A DNA stretch of 64,000 nucleotides, taken from NCBI GenBank assembly GCA_035771175.1, contig CM069610.1, positions 25,448,501-25,512,500 on the forward strand. Reading direction: 5' to 3'. Source of the DNA: Paratinospora sagittata. Its lineage: Eukaryota > Streptophyta > Magnoliopsida > Ranunculales > Menispermaceae. How positions within the stretch are numbered: position 1 is the stretch's first letter; each line of letters starts with the position of its first letter. The notes below the pieces were generated by a model, which was given only the letters and a program-made list of their open reading frames with translations, did not search any database and had not been told where the DNA came from. Position numbers and translations under genes: made by a program. Shown here piece after piece: positions 1 through 11,855 of the stretch.

Positions 1-192
1 ATTTGAATTCAAAACATTGTTTAATCTAAAGTTGTTTTGGGCACGCGAGACAGTGGGAATCATCTAGGTGTTAGTAGAGAATATTTCAATTAAGATAACC
101 TGGAGAAATTGTATAAGGAATAGAAAAATCGAGCAAGCAGAAGTGCCCACATTTTTCTCGTTAGAAATATCAGATTTTTTTCTCAGACGCGG

Positions 193-518
193 ATAGCGTG
201 CTAGTGGGTTGTGTATCACGTTCTCAATTGACAGATAGCACGCTATAGCAGATCGATATACACAAATCCGAGAGCTCGAGTTTTACGGACTTTCCGATAG
301 CGTGTTATCGAGGCCTATAGCGCGCTATTGCCCATTTTACTAAAAATGGAAAGATCACGGCAACTGCTTTATAGCGAAGTATCAAAGGGGATAGTGCGGT
401 ATAAACAATTTTTCAGAAAAACAAATGTTTTGTTATAGAACCCTATCAGCGTGCTATCAACACTGATAGTGCGCTAGTGCCATCAGGAAAATTTTGGCAA
501 ATTGCTGGATAGCCTTAT
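193..518. promoter_or_regulatory. Palindromic-box field (shown in U1; present in every monomer)
   Basis: Eight imperfect copies of a 12-bp palindromic box (ideal ATAGCGCGCTAT) lie at 193-204, 235-246, 297-308, 317-328, 371-382, 391-402, 445-457 and 466-477; a weak ninth (ATAGCCTTAT) is at 509-518. The copy at 317-328 is a perfect palindrome in subfamily A. The boxes are GC-richer than the surrounding AT-rich DNA. The position is the same in all monomers, giving more than 400 boxes in the window. Function is unknown: protein binding, hairpin extrusion, or simply residue of older short repeats are all possible. The regulatory label is a placeholder, not a demonstrated role. Confidence 0.6.
297..518 (+). 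repeat. Three nested 74-bp subrepeats inside the monomer (shown in U1)
   Basis: 297-370, 371-444 and 445-518 align with each other. Each opens with a box of the form ATAGCGNNNTATC (the third has one extra base, ATCAGCGTGCTATC), follows with a second box GATAGYGCGNTAT 20-21 bp later, then an A/T tract with CCATTTTAC, CAATTTTTC or CCATCAGGA, and ends near TGCTTT, AACCCT or CTTAT. Box starts at 297, 371, 445 and at 317, 391, 466 give the 74-75 bp spacing. The subrepeats are old, as between-subrepeat identity is far below between-monomer identity. Confidence 0.75.
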
Positions 519-1185
519 TTTTGTAAAATTAATATTTTGACACTCAAGAACCATTCCATTAACTCAAAACATATTGTATAGGATTAAAAACTTTTAAATA
601 ATTCAAAACTCATTGAAATTATGATTAAACCTTTCAGAAAACATTTTTTCAAAATGAAATACTATATCGAAGTGATTTTGAAGACTTTGCAGATTTCAGA
701 GTTTTAGTGCTGAGATTGATCGAGAGGTTACCCTACACACCAAAGATCAAACTAATGCCTTACCTAGCATGAGATATGTCTTCGTTCTTTTAGCTTAATC
801 TTTGTAGAATTCGAAAGCTGTTGTTTGATGTGTTCTTGAAGCAAGACAATTGATGTCTTCTTTTTTGTTGTGTTATCTTACCGAGACCACTTCATATATA
901 CTTACAACTTAAAACAATGGATACCCTCTGCAAAACTAAGCACAAAAGGGATAAAATGAAAAACTTGCTGATCAACGACGTTATAATCAAGACAGATTGC
1001 AATTTTGATTCTGTTCGAAGCTTGTTTTCACAAATGCAAGAATCAATACTTTCTTCTCTTGAAAAACTCTTTGGAAAGCTCAATCTAACTTGCAAAAATC
1101 GTGTGTGTTGTATTTTTGAAAATCAGAGAATGAATGTTTTATAAAATTAGAAGTTGCGGGTTAAAGGGCAAGAGAGTACAAAATG

Positions 1186-2371
1186 ATTTGAATTCAAAAC
1201 ATTGTTTAATCTAAAGTTGTTTTGGGCACGCGAGACAGTGGGAATCATCTAGGTGTTAGTAGAGAATATTTCAATTAAGATAACCTGGAGAAATTGTATA
1301 AGGAATAGAAAAATCGAGCAAGCAGAAGTGCCCACATTTTTCTCGTTAGAAATATCAGATTTTTTTCTCAGACGCGGATAGCGTGCTAGTTGGTTGTGTA
1401 TCACGTTCTCAATTGACAGATAGCATGCTATAGCAGATCGATATACAAAAACCCGAGAGCTCGAGTTTTACGGACTTTCTGATTGCGTGTTATCGAGGCC
1501 TATAGCGCGCTATTGCCCATTTTACTAAAAATGGAACGATCACGGCAACTGCTTTATAGCGAAGTATCAAAGGGGATAGCGCGGTATAGACAATTTTTCA
1601 GAAAAACAAATGTTTTGTTGTAGAACCCTATCAGCGTGCTATCAACACTGATAGTGCGCTAGTGCCATCAGGAAAATTTTGGCAAATTGCTGGATAGCCT
1701 TATTTTTGTAAAATTAATATTTTGACACTCAAGAACCATTCCATTAACTCAAAACATATCGTATAAGATTAAAAACTTTAAAATAATTCAAAACTCATTG
1801 AAATTATGATTAAAACCTTTCGGAAAACATTTTTTCAAAATGAAATACTATATCGAAGTGATTTTGAAGACTTTGCAGATTTCAGAGTTTTAGTGCTGAG
1901 ATTGATCGAGAGGTTACCCTACACACCAAAGATCAAACTAATGCCTTACCTAGCATGAGATATGTCTTCGTTCTTTTAGCTTAATCTTTGTAGCCTTCGA
2001 AAGCTGTTGTTTGATGTGTTCTTGAAGCAAGACAATTGATGTCTTCTTTTTTGTTGTGTTATCTTACCGAGACCACTTCATATATACTTACAACTTAAAA
2101 CAATGGATAGCCTCCGCAAATCTAAGCACAAATGGGATAAAATGAAGAACTTGCTGATCAACGACGTTATCATCAAGACAGATTGCAATTTTGATTCTAT
2201 TCGAAGCTTTTTTTCACAAATGCAAGAATCAATACTTTCTTATCTTGAAAAACTCTTTGGAAAGCTCAATCTAACTTGCAAAAATCGTGTGTGTTGTATT
2301 TTTGAAAATCAGAGAATGAATGTTTTATAAAATTAGAAGTTGCGGGTTAAAGGGCAAGAGAGTACAAAATG
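1186..2371 (+). repeat. Monomer U2 (A)
   Basis: Private: GCTAGTTGGTT, GGAACGATC, ACATATCGTATAAG. Frame reads MDSLRKSKHKWDK with SFFSQ and SYLEK. Shares GATTGCGTG and TGTTGTAG with U3 and U7. Confidence 0.95.
1806..1958 (+). other. 50-codon open frame, representative copy (U2)
   Basis: A second short frame lies 144 bp upstream of the 75-codon frame. It would begin MIKTFRKTFF, contain an acidic FEDFADF and a Leu/Arg-rich segment, and end KLMPYLA before TGA. Its composition looks more protein-like than chance A/T-rich sequence, but I recognise no family. It is shifted by indels in U1, U13, U36, U40 and U44, and stopped by TAA in U30. In U32, U33, U34, U38 and U42 one inserted G (TTAGGC) extends it to 59 residues. 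The B change TTTGCAGAT to TTTACAAAT alters two residues without closing it. The inversion breakpoint falls inside this frame. It could be a relic of the coding sequence from which the monomer arose. Confidence 0.2.
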
Positions 2372-3557
2372 ATTTGAATTCAAAACATTGTTTAATCTAA
2401 AGTTGTTTTGGGCACGCGAGACAGTGGGAATCATCTAGGTGCTAGTAGAGAATATTTCAATTAAGATAACCTGGAGAAATTGTATAAGGAATAGAAAAAT
2501 CGAGCAAGCAGAAGTGCCCACATTTTTCTCGTTAGAAATATCAGATTTTTTTATCAGACGCGGATAGCGTGCTAGTGGGTTGTGTATCACGTTCTCAATT
2601 GACAGATAGCATGCTATAGCAGATCGATATACACAAACCCGAGAGCTCGAGTTTTACGGACTTTCTGATTGCGTGTTATCGAGGCCTATAGCGCGCTATT
2701 GCCCATTTTACTAAAAATGGAAAGATCTCGGCAACTGCTTTATAGCGAAGTATCAAAGGGGATAGCGCGGTATAGACAATTTTTCAGAAAAACAAATGTT
2801 TTGTTGTAGAACCCTATCAGCGTGCTATCAACACTGATAGTGCGCTAGTGCCATCAGGAAAATTTTGGCAAATTGCTGGATAGCCTTATTTTTGTAAAAT
2901 TAATATTTTGACACTCAAGAACCATTCCATTAACTCAAAACATATTGTATAAGATTAAAAACTTTTAAATAATTCAAAACTCATTGAAATTATGATTAAA
3001 ACCTTTCGGAAAACATTTTTTCAAAATGAAATACTATATCGAAGTGATTTTGAAGACTTTGCAGATTTCAGAGTTTTAGTGCTGAGATTGATCGAGAGGT
3101 TACTCTACACACCAAAGATCAAACTAATGCCTTACCTAGCATGAGATATGTCTTCGTTCTTTTAGCTTAATCTTTGTAGCCTTCGAAAGCTGTTGTTTGA
3201 TGTGTTCTTGAAGCAAGACAATTGATGTCTTCTTTTTTGTTGTGTTATCTTACCGAGACCACTTCATATATACTTACAACTTAAAACAATGGACACCCAC
3301 TGCAAATCTTTGCACAAAAGGGATAAAATGAAGAACTTGCTGATCAACGACGTTATCATCAAGACAGATTGCAATTTTGATTCTATTCGAAGCTTGTTTT
3401 CACAAATGCAAGAATCAATACTTTCTTCTCTTGAAAAACTCTTTGGAAAGCTCAATCTAACTTGCAAAAATCGTGTGTGTTGTATTTTTGAAAATCAGAG
3501 AATGAATGTTTTATAAAATTAGAAGTTGCGGGTTAAAGGGCAAGAGAGTACAAAATG
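2372..3557 (+). repeat. Monomer U3 (A)
   Basis: Private: TTATCAGACGCGG, AAGATCTCGG, GGTTACTCTAC. GGTGCTAGTAG links it to U7. Frame begins MDTHCKSLHK. Confidence 0.95.
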
Positions 3558-4741
3558 ATTTGAATTCAAAACATTGTTTAATCTAAAGTTGTTTTGGGCA
3601 CGCGAGACAGTGGGAATCATCTAGGTGTTAGTAGAGAATATTTCAATTAAGATAACCTGGAGAAATTGTATAAGGAATAGAAAAATCGAGCAAGCAGAAG
3701 TGCCCACATTTTTCTCGTTAGAAATATCAGATTTTTTTCTCAGACGCGGATAGCGTGCTAGTGGGTTGTGTATCACGTTCTCAATTGACAGATAGCACGC
3801 TATAGCAGATCGATATACACAAATCCGAGAGCTCGAGTTTTACGGACTTTCCGATAGCGTGTTATCGAGGCCTATAGCGCGCTATTGCCCATTTTACTAA
3901 AAATGGAAAGATCACGGCAACTGCTTTATAGCGAAGTATCAAAGGGGATAGCGCGGTATAGACAATTTTTCAGAAAAACAAATGTTTTGTTATAGAACCC
4001 TATCAGCGTGCTATCAACACTGATAGTGTGCTAGTGCCATCAGGAAAATTTTGGCAAATTGCTGGATAGCCTTATTTTTGTAAAATTAATATTTTGACAC
4101 TCAAGAACCATTCCATTAACTCAAAACATATTGTATAAGATTAAAAACTTTTAAATAATTCAAAACTCATTGAAATTATGATTAAAACCTTTCGGAAAAC
4201 ATTTTTTCAAAATGAAATACTATATCGAAGTGATTTTGAAGACTTTGCAGATTTCAGAGTTTTAGTGCTGAGATTGATCGAGAGGTTACCCTACACACCA
4301 AAGATCAAACTAATGCCTTACCTAGCATGAGATATGTCTTCGTTCTTTTAGCTTAATCTTTGTAGAATTCGAAAGCTGTTGTTTGATGTGTTCTTGGAGC
4401 AAGACAATTGATGTCTTCTTTTTTGTTGTGTTATCTTACCGAGACCACTTCATATATACTTAGAACTTAAAACAACGGATAGCCTCTGCAAATCTAAGCA
4501 CAAAAGGGATAAAATGAAGAACTTGCTGATCAACGACGTTATCATCAAGACAGATTGCAATTTTGATTCTATTCGAAGCTTGTTTTCACAAATGCAAGAA
4601 TCAATACTTTCTTCTCTTGAAAAACTCTTTGGAAAGCCTAATCTAACTTGCAAAAATCGTGTGTTGTACTTTTGAAAATCAGAGAAAGAGTGTTTTATAA
4701 AATTTGAAGTTGCGGGTTAAATGGCAAGAGAGTACAAAATG
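3558..4741 (+). repeat. Monomer U4 (A), 75-codon frame broken
   Basis: Start codon changed (AAAACAACGG), GGAAAGCCTAATC, and a GT deletion (CGTGTGTTGTAC) that shifts the frame. CTTGGAGCAAG is private. Length is 1,184 bp because of the deletion. Confidence 0.95.
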
Positions 4742-5927
4742 ATTTGAATTCAAAATATTGTTTAATCTAAAGTTGTTTTGGGCATGCGTGACAGTGGGAA
4801 TCATCTAGGTGTTAGTAGAGAATATTTCAATTAAGATAACCTGGAGAAATTGTATAAGGAATAGAAAAATCGAGCAAGCAGAAGTTCCCACATTTTTCTC
4901 GTTAGAAATATCAGATTTTTTTCTCAGACGCGGATAGCGTGCTAGTGGGTTGCGTATCACGTTCTCAATTGACAGATAGCACGCTATAGCAGATCGATAT
5001 ACACAAATCCGAGAGCTCGAGTTTTACGGACTTTCCGATAGCGTGTTATCGAGGCCTATAGCGCGCTATTGCCCATTTTACTAAAAATGGAAAGATCACG
5101 GCAACTGCTTTATAGCGAAGTATCAAAGGGGATAGCGCGGTATAGACAATTTTTCAGAAAAACAAATGTTTTGTTATAGAACCCTATCTGCGTGCTATCA
5201 ACACTGATAGTGCGCTAGTGCCATCAGGAAAATTTTGGCAAATTGCTGGATAGCCTTATTTTTGTAAAATTAATATTTTGACACTCAAGAACCATTCCAT
5301 TAACTCAAAACATATTGTATAAGATTAAAAACTTTTAAATAATTCAAAACTCATTGAAATTATGATTAAAACCTTTCGGAAAACATTTTTTCAAAATGAA
5401 ATACTATATCGAAGTGATTTTGAAGACTTTGCAGATTTCAGAGTTTTAGTGCTGAGATTGATCGAGAGGTTACCCTACACACCAAAGATCAAACTAATGC
5501 CTTACCTAGCATGAGATATGTCTTCGTTCTTTTAGCTTAATCTTTGTAGAATTCGAAAGCTGTTGTTTGATGTGTTCTTGAAGCAAGACAATTGATGTCT
5601 TCTTTTTTGTTGTGTTATCTTACCGAGACCACTTCATATATACTTACAACTTAAAACAATGGATAGCCTCTGCAAATCTAAGCACCAAAGGGATAAAATG
5701 AAGAACTTGCTGATCAACGACGTTATCATCAAGACAGATTGCAATTTAGATTCTATTCGAAGCTTGTTTTCACAAATGCAAGAATCAATACTTTCTTCTC
5801 TTGAAAAACTCTTTGGAAAGCTCAATCTAACTTGCAAAAATCGTGTGTGTTGTATTTTTGAAAATCAGAGAATGAATGTTTTATAAAATTAGAAGTTGCG
5901 GGTTAAAGGGCAAGAGAGTACAAAATG
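4742..5927 (+). repeat. Monomer U5 (A)
   Basis: Private: CAAAATATTG, GGCATGCGTGACAG, GAAGTTCCC, TTGCGTATCAC, ATCTGCGTGC. Frame has KHQRDK and CNLDS. Confidence 0.95.
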
Positions 5928-7113
5928 ATTTGAATTCAAAACATTGTTTAATCTAAAGTTGTTTTGGGCACGCGAGACAGTGGGAATCATCTAGGTGTTA
6001 GTAGAGAATATTTCAATTAAGATAACCTGGAGAAATTGTATAAGGAATAGAAAAATCGAGCAAGCAGAAGTGCCCACATTTTTCTCGTTAGAAATATCAT
6101 ATTTTTTTCTCAGACGCAGATAGCGTGCTAGTGGGTTGTGTATCACGTTCTCCAATGACAGATAGCATGCTATAGCAGATCGATATACACAAACCCGAGA
6201 GCTCGAGTTTTACGGACTTTCCGATAGCGTGTTATCGAGGCCTATCGCGGGCTATTGCCCATTTTACTAAAAATGGAAAGATCACGGCAACTGCTTTATA
6301 GCGAAGTATCAAAGGGGATAGCGCGGTATAGACAATTTTTCAGAAAAACAAATGTTTTGTTATAGAACCCTATCAGCGTGCTATCAACACTGATAGTGCG
6401 CTAGTGCCATTAGGAAAATTTTGGCAAATTGCTGGATAGCCTTATTTTTGTAAAATTAATATTTTGACACTCAAGAACCATTCCATTAACTCAAAACATA
6501 TTGTATAAGATTAAAAACTTTTAAATAATTCAAAACGTATTGAAATTATGATTAAAACCTTTCGGAAAACATTTTTTCAAAATGAAATACTATATCGAAG
6601 TGATTTTGAAGACTTTGCAGATTTCAGAGTTTTAGTGCTGAGATTGATCGAGAGGTTACCCTACACACCAAAGATCAAACTAATGCCTTACCTAGCATGA
6701 GATATGTCTTCGTTCTTTTAGCTTAATCTTTGTAGCCTTCGAAAGCTGTTGTTTGATGTGTTCTTGAAGCAAGACAATTGATGTCTTCTTTTTTGTTGTG
6801 TTATCTTACCGAGACCACTTCATATATACTTACAACTTAAAATAATGGATAGCCTCTGCAAATCTAAGCACAAAAGGGATAAAATGAAGAACTTGCTGAT
6901 CAACGACGTTATCATCAAGACAGATTGCAATTTTGATTCTATTCGAAGCTTGTTTTCACAAATGCAAGAATCAATACTTTCTTCTCTTGAAAAACTCTTT
7001 GGAAAGCTCAATCTAACTTGCAAAAATCGTGTGTGTTGTATTTTTGAAAATCAGAGAATGAATGTTTTATAAAATTAGAAGTTGCGGGTTAAAGGGCAAG
7101 AGAGTACAAAATG
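5928..7113 (+). repeat. Monomer U6 (A)
   Basis: Private: GACGCAGATAGCG, CTCCAATGACAG, CTATCGCGGGCTATTG (breaks the perfect palindrome), CCATTAGG, AAAACGTATTG. Start context is AAAATAATGG. Confidence 0.95.
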
Positions 7114-8299
7114 ATTTGAATTCAAAACATTGTTTAATCTAAAGTTGTTTTGGGCACGCGAGACAGTGGGAATCATCTAGGTGCTAATAGAGAATATTTC
7201 AATTAAGATAACCTGGAGAAATTGTATAAGGAATAGAAAAATCGAGCAAGCAGAAGTGCCCACATTTTTCTCGTTAGAAATATCAGATTTTTTTCTCAGA
7301 CGCGGATAGCGTGCTAGTGGGTTGTGTATCACGTTCTCAATTGACAGATAGCATGCTATAGCAGATCGATATACACAAACCCGAGAGCTCGAGTTTTACG
7401 GACTTTCTGATTGCGTGTTATCGAGGCCTATAGCGCGCTATTGCCCATTTTACTAAAAATGGAAAGATCACGGCAACTGCTTTATAGCGAAGTATCAAAG
7501 GGGATAGCGCGGTATGGACAATTTTTCAGAAAAACAAATGTTTTGTTGTAGAACCCTATCAGCGTGCTATCAACACTGATAGTGCGCTAGTGCCATCAGG
7601 AAAATTTTGGCAAATTGCTGGATAGCCTTATTTTTGTAAAATTAATATTTTGACACTCAAGAACCATTCCATTAACTCAAAACATATTGTATAAGATTAA
7701 AAACTTTTAAATAATTCAAAACTCATTGAAATTATGATTAAAACCTTTCGGAAAACATTTTTTCAAAATGAAATACTATATCGAAGTGATTTTGAAGACT
7801 TTGCAGATTTCAGAGTTTTAGTGCTGAGATTGATCGAGAGGTTACCCTACACACCAAAGATCAAACTAATGCCTTGCCTAGCATGAGATATGTCTTCGTT
7901 CTTTTAGCTTAATCTTTGTAGAATTCGAAAGCTGTTGTTTGATGTGTTCTTGAAGCAAGACAATTGATGTCTTCTTTTTTGTTGTGTTATCTTACTGAGA
8001 CCACTTCATATATACTTAGAACTTAAAACAATGGATAGCCTCTGCAAATCTAAGCACAAAAGGGATAAAATGAAGAACTTGCTGATCAACGACGTTATCC
8101 TCAAGACAGATTGCAATTTTGATTCTATTCGAAGCTTGTTTTCACAAATGCAAGAATCAATACTTTCTTCTCTTGAAAAACTCTTTGGAAAGCTCAATCT
8201 AACTTGCAAAAATCGTGTGTGTTGTATTTTTGAAAATAAGAGAATGAGTGTTTTATAAAATTAGAAGTTGCGGGTTAAAGGGCAAGAGAGTACAAAATG
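7114..8299 (+). repeat. Monomer U7 (A)
   Basis: Private: GGTGCTAATAG, GGTATGGACAA, GCCTTGCCTAGC, CTTACTGAGACC. Frame has VILKTD and ENKRMSVL. Confidence 0.95.
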
Positions 8300-9485
8300 A
8301 TTTGAATTCAAAACATTGTTTAATCTAAAGTTGTTTTGGGCACGCGAGACAGTGGGAATCATCTAGGTGTTAGTAGAGAATATTTCAATTAAGATAACCT
8401 GGAGAAATTGTATACGGAATAGAAAAATCGAGCAAGCAGAAGTGCCCACATTTTTCTCGTTAGAAATATCAGATTTTTTTCTCAGACGCGGATAGCGTGC
8501 TAGTGGGTTGTGTATCACGTTCTCATTTGACAGATAGCACGCTATAGCAGATCGATATACACAAACCCGAGAGCTCGAGTTTTACGGACTTTCCGATAGC
8601 GTGTTATCGAGGCCTATAGCGCGCTATTGCCCATTTTTCTAAAAATGGAAAGATCACGGCAACTGCTTTATAGCGAAGTATCAAAGGGGATAGCGCGGTA
8701 TAGACAATTTTTCAGAAAAACAAATGTTTTGTTATAGAACCCTATCAGCGTGCTATCAACACTGATAGTGCGCTAGTGCCATCAGGAAAATTTTGGCAAA
8801 TTGCTGGATAGCCTTATTTTTGTAAAATTAATATTTTGACACTCAAGAACCATTCCATTAACTCAAAACATATTGTATAAGATTAAAAACTTTTAAATAA
8901 TTCAAAACTCATTGAAATTATGATTAAAACCATTCGGAAAACATTTTTTCAAAATGAAATACTATATCGAAGTGATTTTGAAGACTTTGCAGATTTCAGA
9001 GTTTTAGTGCTGAGATTGATCGAGAGGTTACCCTACACACCAAAGATCAAACTAATGCCTTACCTAGCATGAGATATGTCTTCGTTCTCTTAGCTTAATC
9101 TTTGTAGACTTCGAAAGCTGTTGTTTGATGTGTTCTTGAAGCAAGACAATTGATGTCTTCTTTTTTGTTTTGTTATCTTACCGAGACCACTTCATATATA
9201 CTTACAACTTAAAACAATGGATAGCCTCTGCAAATCTAAGCACAAAAGGGATAAAATGAAGAACTTGCTGATCAACGACGTTATCATCAAGACAGATTGC
9301 AATTTTGATTCTATTCGAAGCTTGTTTTCACAAATGCAAGAATCAATACTTTCTTCTCTTGAAAAACTCTTTGGAAAGCTCAATCTAACTTGCAAAAATT
9401 GTGTGTGTTGTATTTTTGAAAATCAGAGAATGAGTGTTTTATAAAATTAGAAGTTGCGGGTTAAAGGGCAAGAGAGTACAAAATG
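8300..9485 (+). repeat. Monomer U8 (A)
   Basis: Private: GTATACGGAATAG, CTCATTTGACAG, CCATTTTTCTAAAAATGG, TTCTCTTAGC. Shares ACCATTCGG with U19. Frame has KNCVCC. Confidence 0.95.
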
Positions 9486-10670
9486 ATTTGAATTCAAAAC
9501 ATTGTTTATCTAAAGTTGTTTTGGGCACGCGAGGCAGGGGGAATCTTCTAGGTGTTAGTAGAGAATATTTCAATTAAGATAACCTGGAGAAATTGTATAA
9601 GGAATAGAAAAATCGAGCAAGCAGAAGTGCCCACATTTTTCTCGTTAGAAATATCAGATTTTTTTCTCAGACGCGGATAGCGTGCTAGTGGGTTGTGTAT
9701 CACGTTCTCAATTGACAGATAGCATGCTATAGCAGATCGATATACACAAACCCGAGAGCTCGTGTTTTACGGACTTTCCGATAGCGTGTTATCGAGGCCT
9801 ATAGCGCGCTATTGCCCATTTTACTAAAAATGGAAAGATCACGGCAACTGCTTTATAGCGAAGTATCAAAGGGGATAGCGCAGTATACACAATTTTTCAG
9901 AAAAACAAATGTTTTGTTATAGAACCCTATCAGCGTGCTATCAACACTGATAGTGCGCTAGTGCCATCAGGAAAATTTTGGCAAATTGCTGGATAGCCTT
10001 ATTTTTGTAAAATTAATATTTTGACACTCAAGAACCATTCCATTAACTCAAAACATATTGTATAAGATTAAAAACTTTTAAATAATTCAAAACTCATTGA
10101 AATTATGATTAAAACCTTTCGGAAAATATTTTTTCAAAATGAAATACTATATCGAAGTGATTTTGAAGACTTTGCAGATTTCAGAGTTTTAGTGCTGAGA
10201 TTGATCGAGAGGTTACCCTACACACCAAAGATCAAACTAATGCCTTACCTAGCATGAGATATGTCTTCGTTCTTTTAGCTTAATCTTTGTAGAATTCGAA
10301 AGCTGTTGTTTGATGTGTTCTTGAAGCAAAACAATTGATGTCTTCTTTTTTGTTGTGTTATCTTACCGAGACCACTTCATATATACTTAGAACTTAAAAC
10401 AATGGATAGCCTCTGCAAATCTAAGCACAAAAGGGATAAAATGAAGAACTTGCTGATCAACGACGTTATCATCAAGACAGATTGCAATTTTGATTCTATT
10501 CGAAGCTTGTTTTCACAAATGCAAGAATCAATACTTTCTTCTCTTGAAAAACTCTTTGGAAAGCTCAATCTAACTTGCAAAAATCGTGTGTGTTGTATTT
10601 TTGAAAATCAGAGAATGAGTGTTTTATAAAATTAGAAGTTGCGGGTTAAAGGGCAAGAGAGTACAAAATG
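9486..10670 (+). repeat. Monomer U9 (A)
   Basis: Missing A in GTTTATCTAAAG. Private: GAGGCAGGGGG, AATCTTCTAGG, GCGCAGTATACAC. GCTCGTGTTTTACGG is shared with U19, and GCAAAACAATTG with the type-a monomers. Confidence 0.95.
10402..10629 (+). other. 75-codon open frame of subfamily A, representative copy (U9)
   Basis: Not recognised as any known protein. Start context is AAAACAATGG, strong for plants. The product would have a Lys/Arg-rich first 15 residues, a Ser/Leu-rich stretch at about 35-52 that could form an amphipathic helix, and Cys at 5, 28, 59, 64 and 65; no signal peptide or obvious membrane segment. Other intact + copies start at 917, 2103, 3289, 5659, 6845, 8031, 9217, 11588, 12772, 13958, 15145, 16329, 17515, 18701, 19885, 21071, 23442, 24628, 25814, 27000, 28186, 29372, 30558, 31744, 32930, 34116 and 36488. 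Broken A copies are U4 (ATG to ACG plus 2-bp deletion), U19 (ATG lost) and U30 (stop at codon 49). All B copies stop at codon 38. Openness may only reflect recent shared ancestry of the repeats. Real translation is unproven. Confidence 0.3.
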
Positions 10671-11855
10671 ATTTGAATTCAAAACATTGTTTAATCTAAA
10701 GTTGTTTTGGGCACGCGAGACAGTGGGAATCATCTAGGTGTTAGTAGAGAATATTTCAATTAAGATAACCTGGAGAAATTGTATAAGGAATAGAAAAATC
10801 GAGCAAGCAGAAGTGCCCACATTTTTCTCGTTAGAAATATCATATTTTTTTCTCAGACGCGGATAGCGTGCTAGTGGGTTGTGTATCACGTTCTCAATTG
10901 ACAGATAGCATGCTATAGCAGATCGATATACACAAACCCGAGAGCTCGAGTTTTACGGACTTTCCGATTGCGTGTTATCGAGGCCTATAGCGCGCTATTG
11001 CCCATTTTACTAAAAATGGAAAGATCACGGCAACTGCTTTATAGCGAAGTATCAAAGGGGATAGCGCGGTATAGACAATTTTTCAGAAAAACAAATGTTT
11101 TGTTGTAGAACCCTATCAGCGTGCTATCAACACTGATAGTGCGCTAGTGCCATCAGGAAAATTTTGGCAAATTGCTGGATAGCCTTATTTTTGTAAAATT
11201 AATATTTTGACACTCAAGAACCATTCCATTAACTCAAAACATATTGTATAAGATTAAAAACTTTTAAATAATTCAAAACTCATTGAAATTATGATTAAAA
11301 CCTTTCGGAAAACATTTTTTCAAAATGAAATACTATATCGAAGTGATTTTGAAGACTTTGCAGATTTCAGAGTTTTAGTGCTGAGATTGATCGAGAGGTT
11401 ACCCTACACACCAAAGATCAAACTAATGCCTTACCTAGCATGAGATATGTCTTCGTTCTTTTAGCTTAATCTTTGTAGAATTCGAAAGCTGTTGTTTGAT
11501 GTGTTCTTGAAGCAAGACAATTGATGTCTTCTTTTTTGTTGTGTTATCTTACCGAGACCACTTCATATATACTTAGAACTTAAAACAATGGATTGCCTCT
11601 GCAAATCTAAGCACAAAAGGGATAAAATGAAGAACTTGCTGATCAACGACGTTATCCTCAAGACAGATTGCAATTTTGATTCTATTCGAAGCTTGTTTTC
11701 ACAAATGCAAGAATCAATACTTTCTTCTCTTGAAAAACTCTTTGGAAAGCTCAATCTAACTTGCAAAAATCGTGTGTGTTGTATTTTTGAAAATCAGAGA
11801 ATGAGTGTTTTATAAAATTAGAAGTTGCGGGTTAAAGGCAAGAGAGTACAAAATG
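10671..11855 (+). repeat. Monomer U10 (A), mosaic of types b and c
   Basis: Front half is type b (ATCATATTTT, GATTGCGTG, TGTTGTAG). Back half is type c (MDCL frame with VILK, then AAAGGCAAG). It looks like a join between the two types with one monomer lost between them. Confidence 0.93.

Larger units (their letters stand above)
1..1185 (+). repeat. Monomer U1 (A)
   Basis: Begins at the window edge. Private: GTGCGGTATAAAC, ATTAAACCTTTCAG (one A missing, shifts the 50-codon frame), frame with MDTLCKTKHK and SVRSLF. Carries GCACGCTAT at the second box. Confidence 0.95.

Noticed and set aside
894..900. TATA-like CATATATAC just before the 75-codon frame as a promoter
   Set aside because: It is only about 20 bp from the ATG, too close for a TATA box with a normal start site and leader, and such A/T strings are common here.
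892..1095. Antisense 67-codon frame (- strand) overlapping the 75-codon frame, repeated in most monomers
   Set aside because: It lies wholly opposite the 75-codon frame and has no favourable start context. It is closed in several monomers (for example U20, U21, U34, U38, U42) by ordinary substitutions. It is most likely a by-product of the sense composition.
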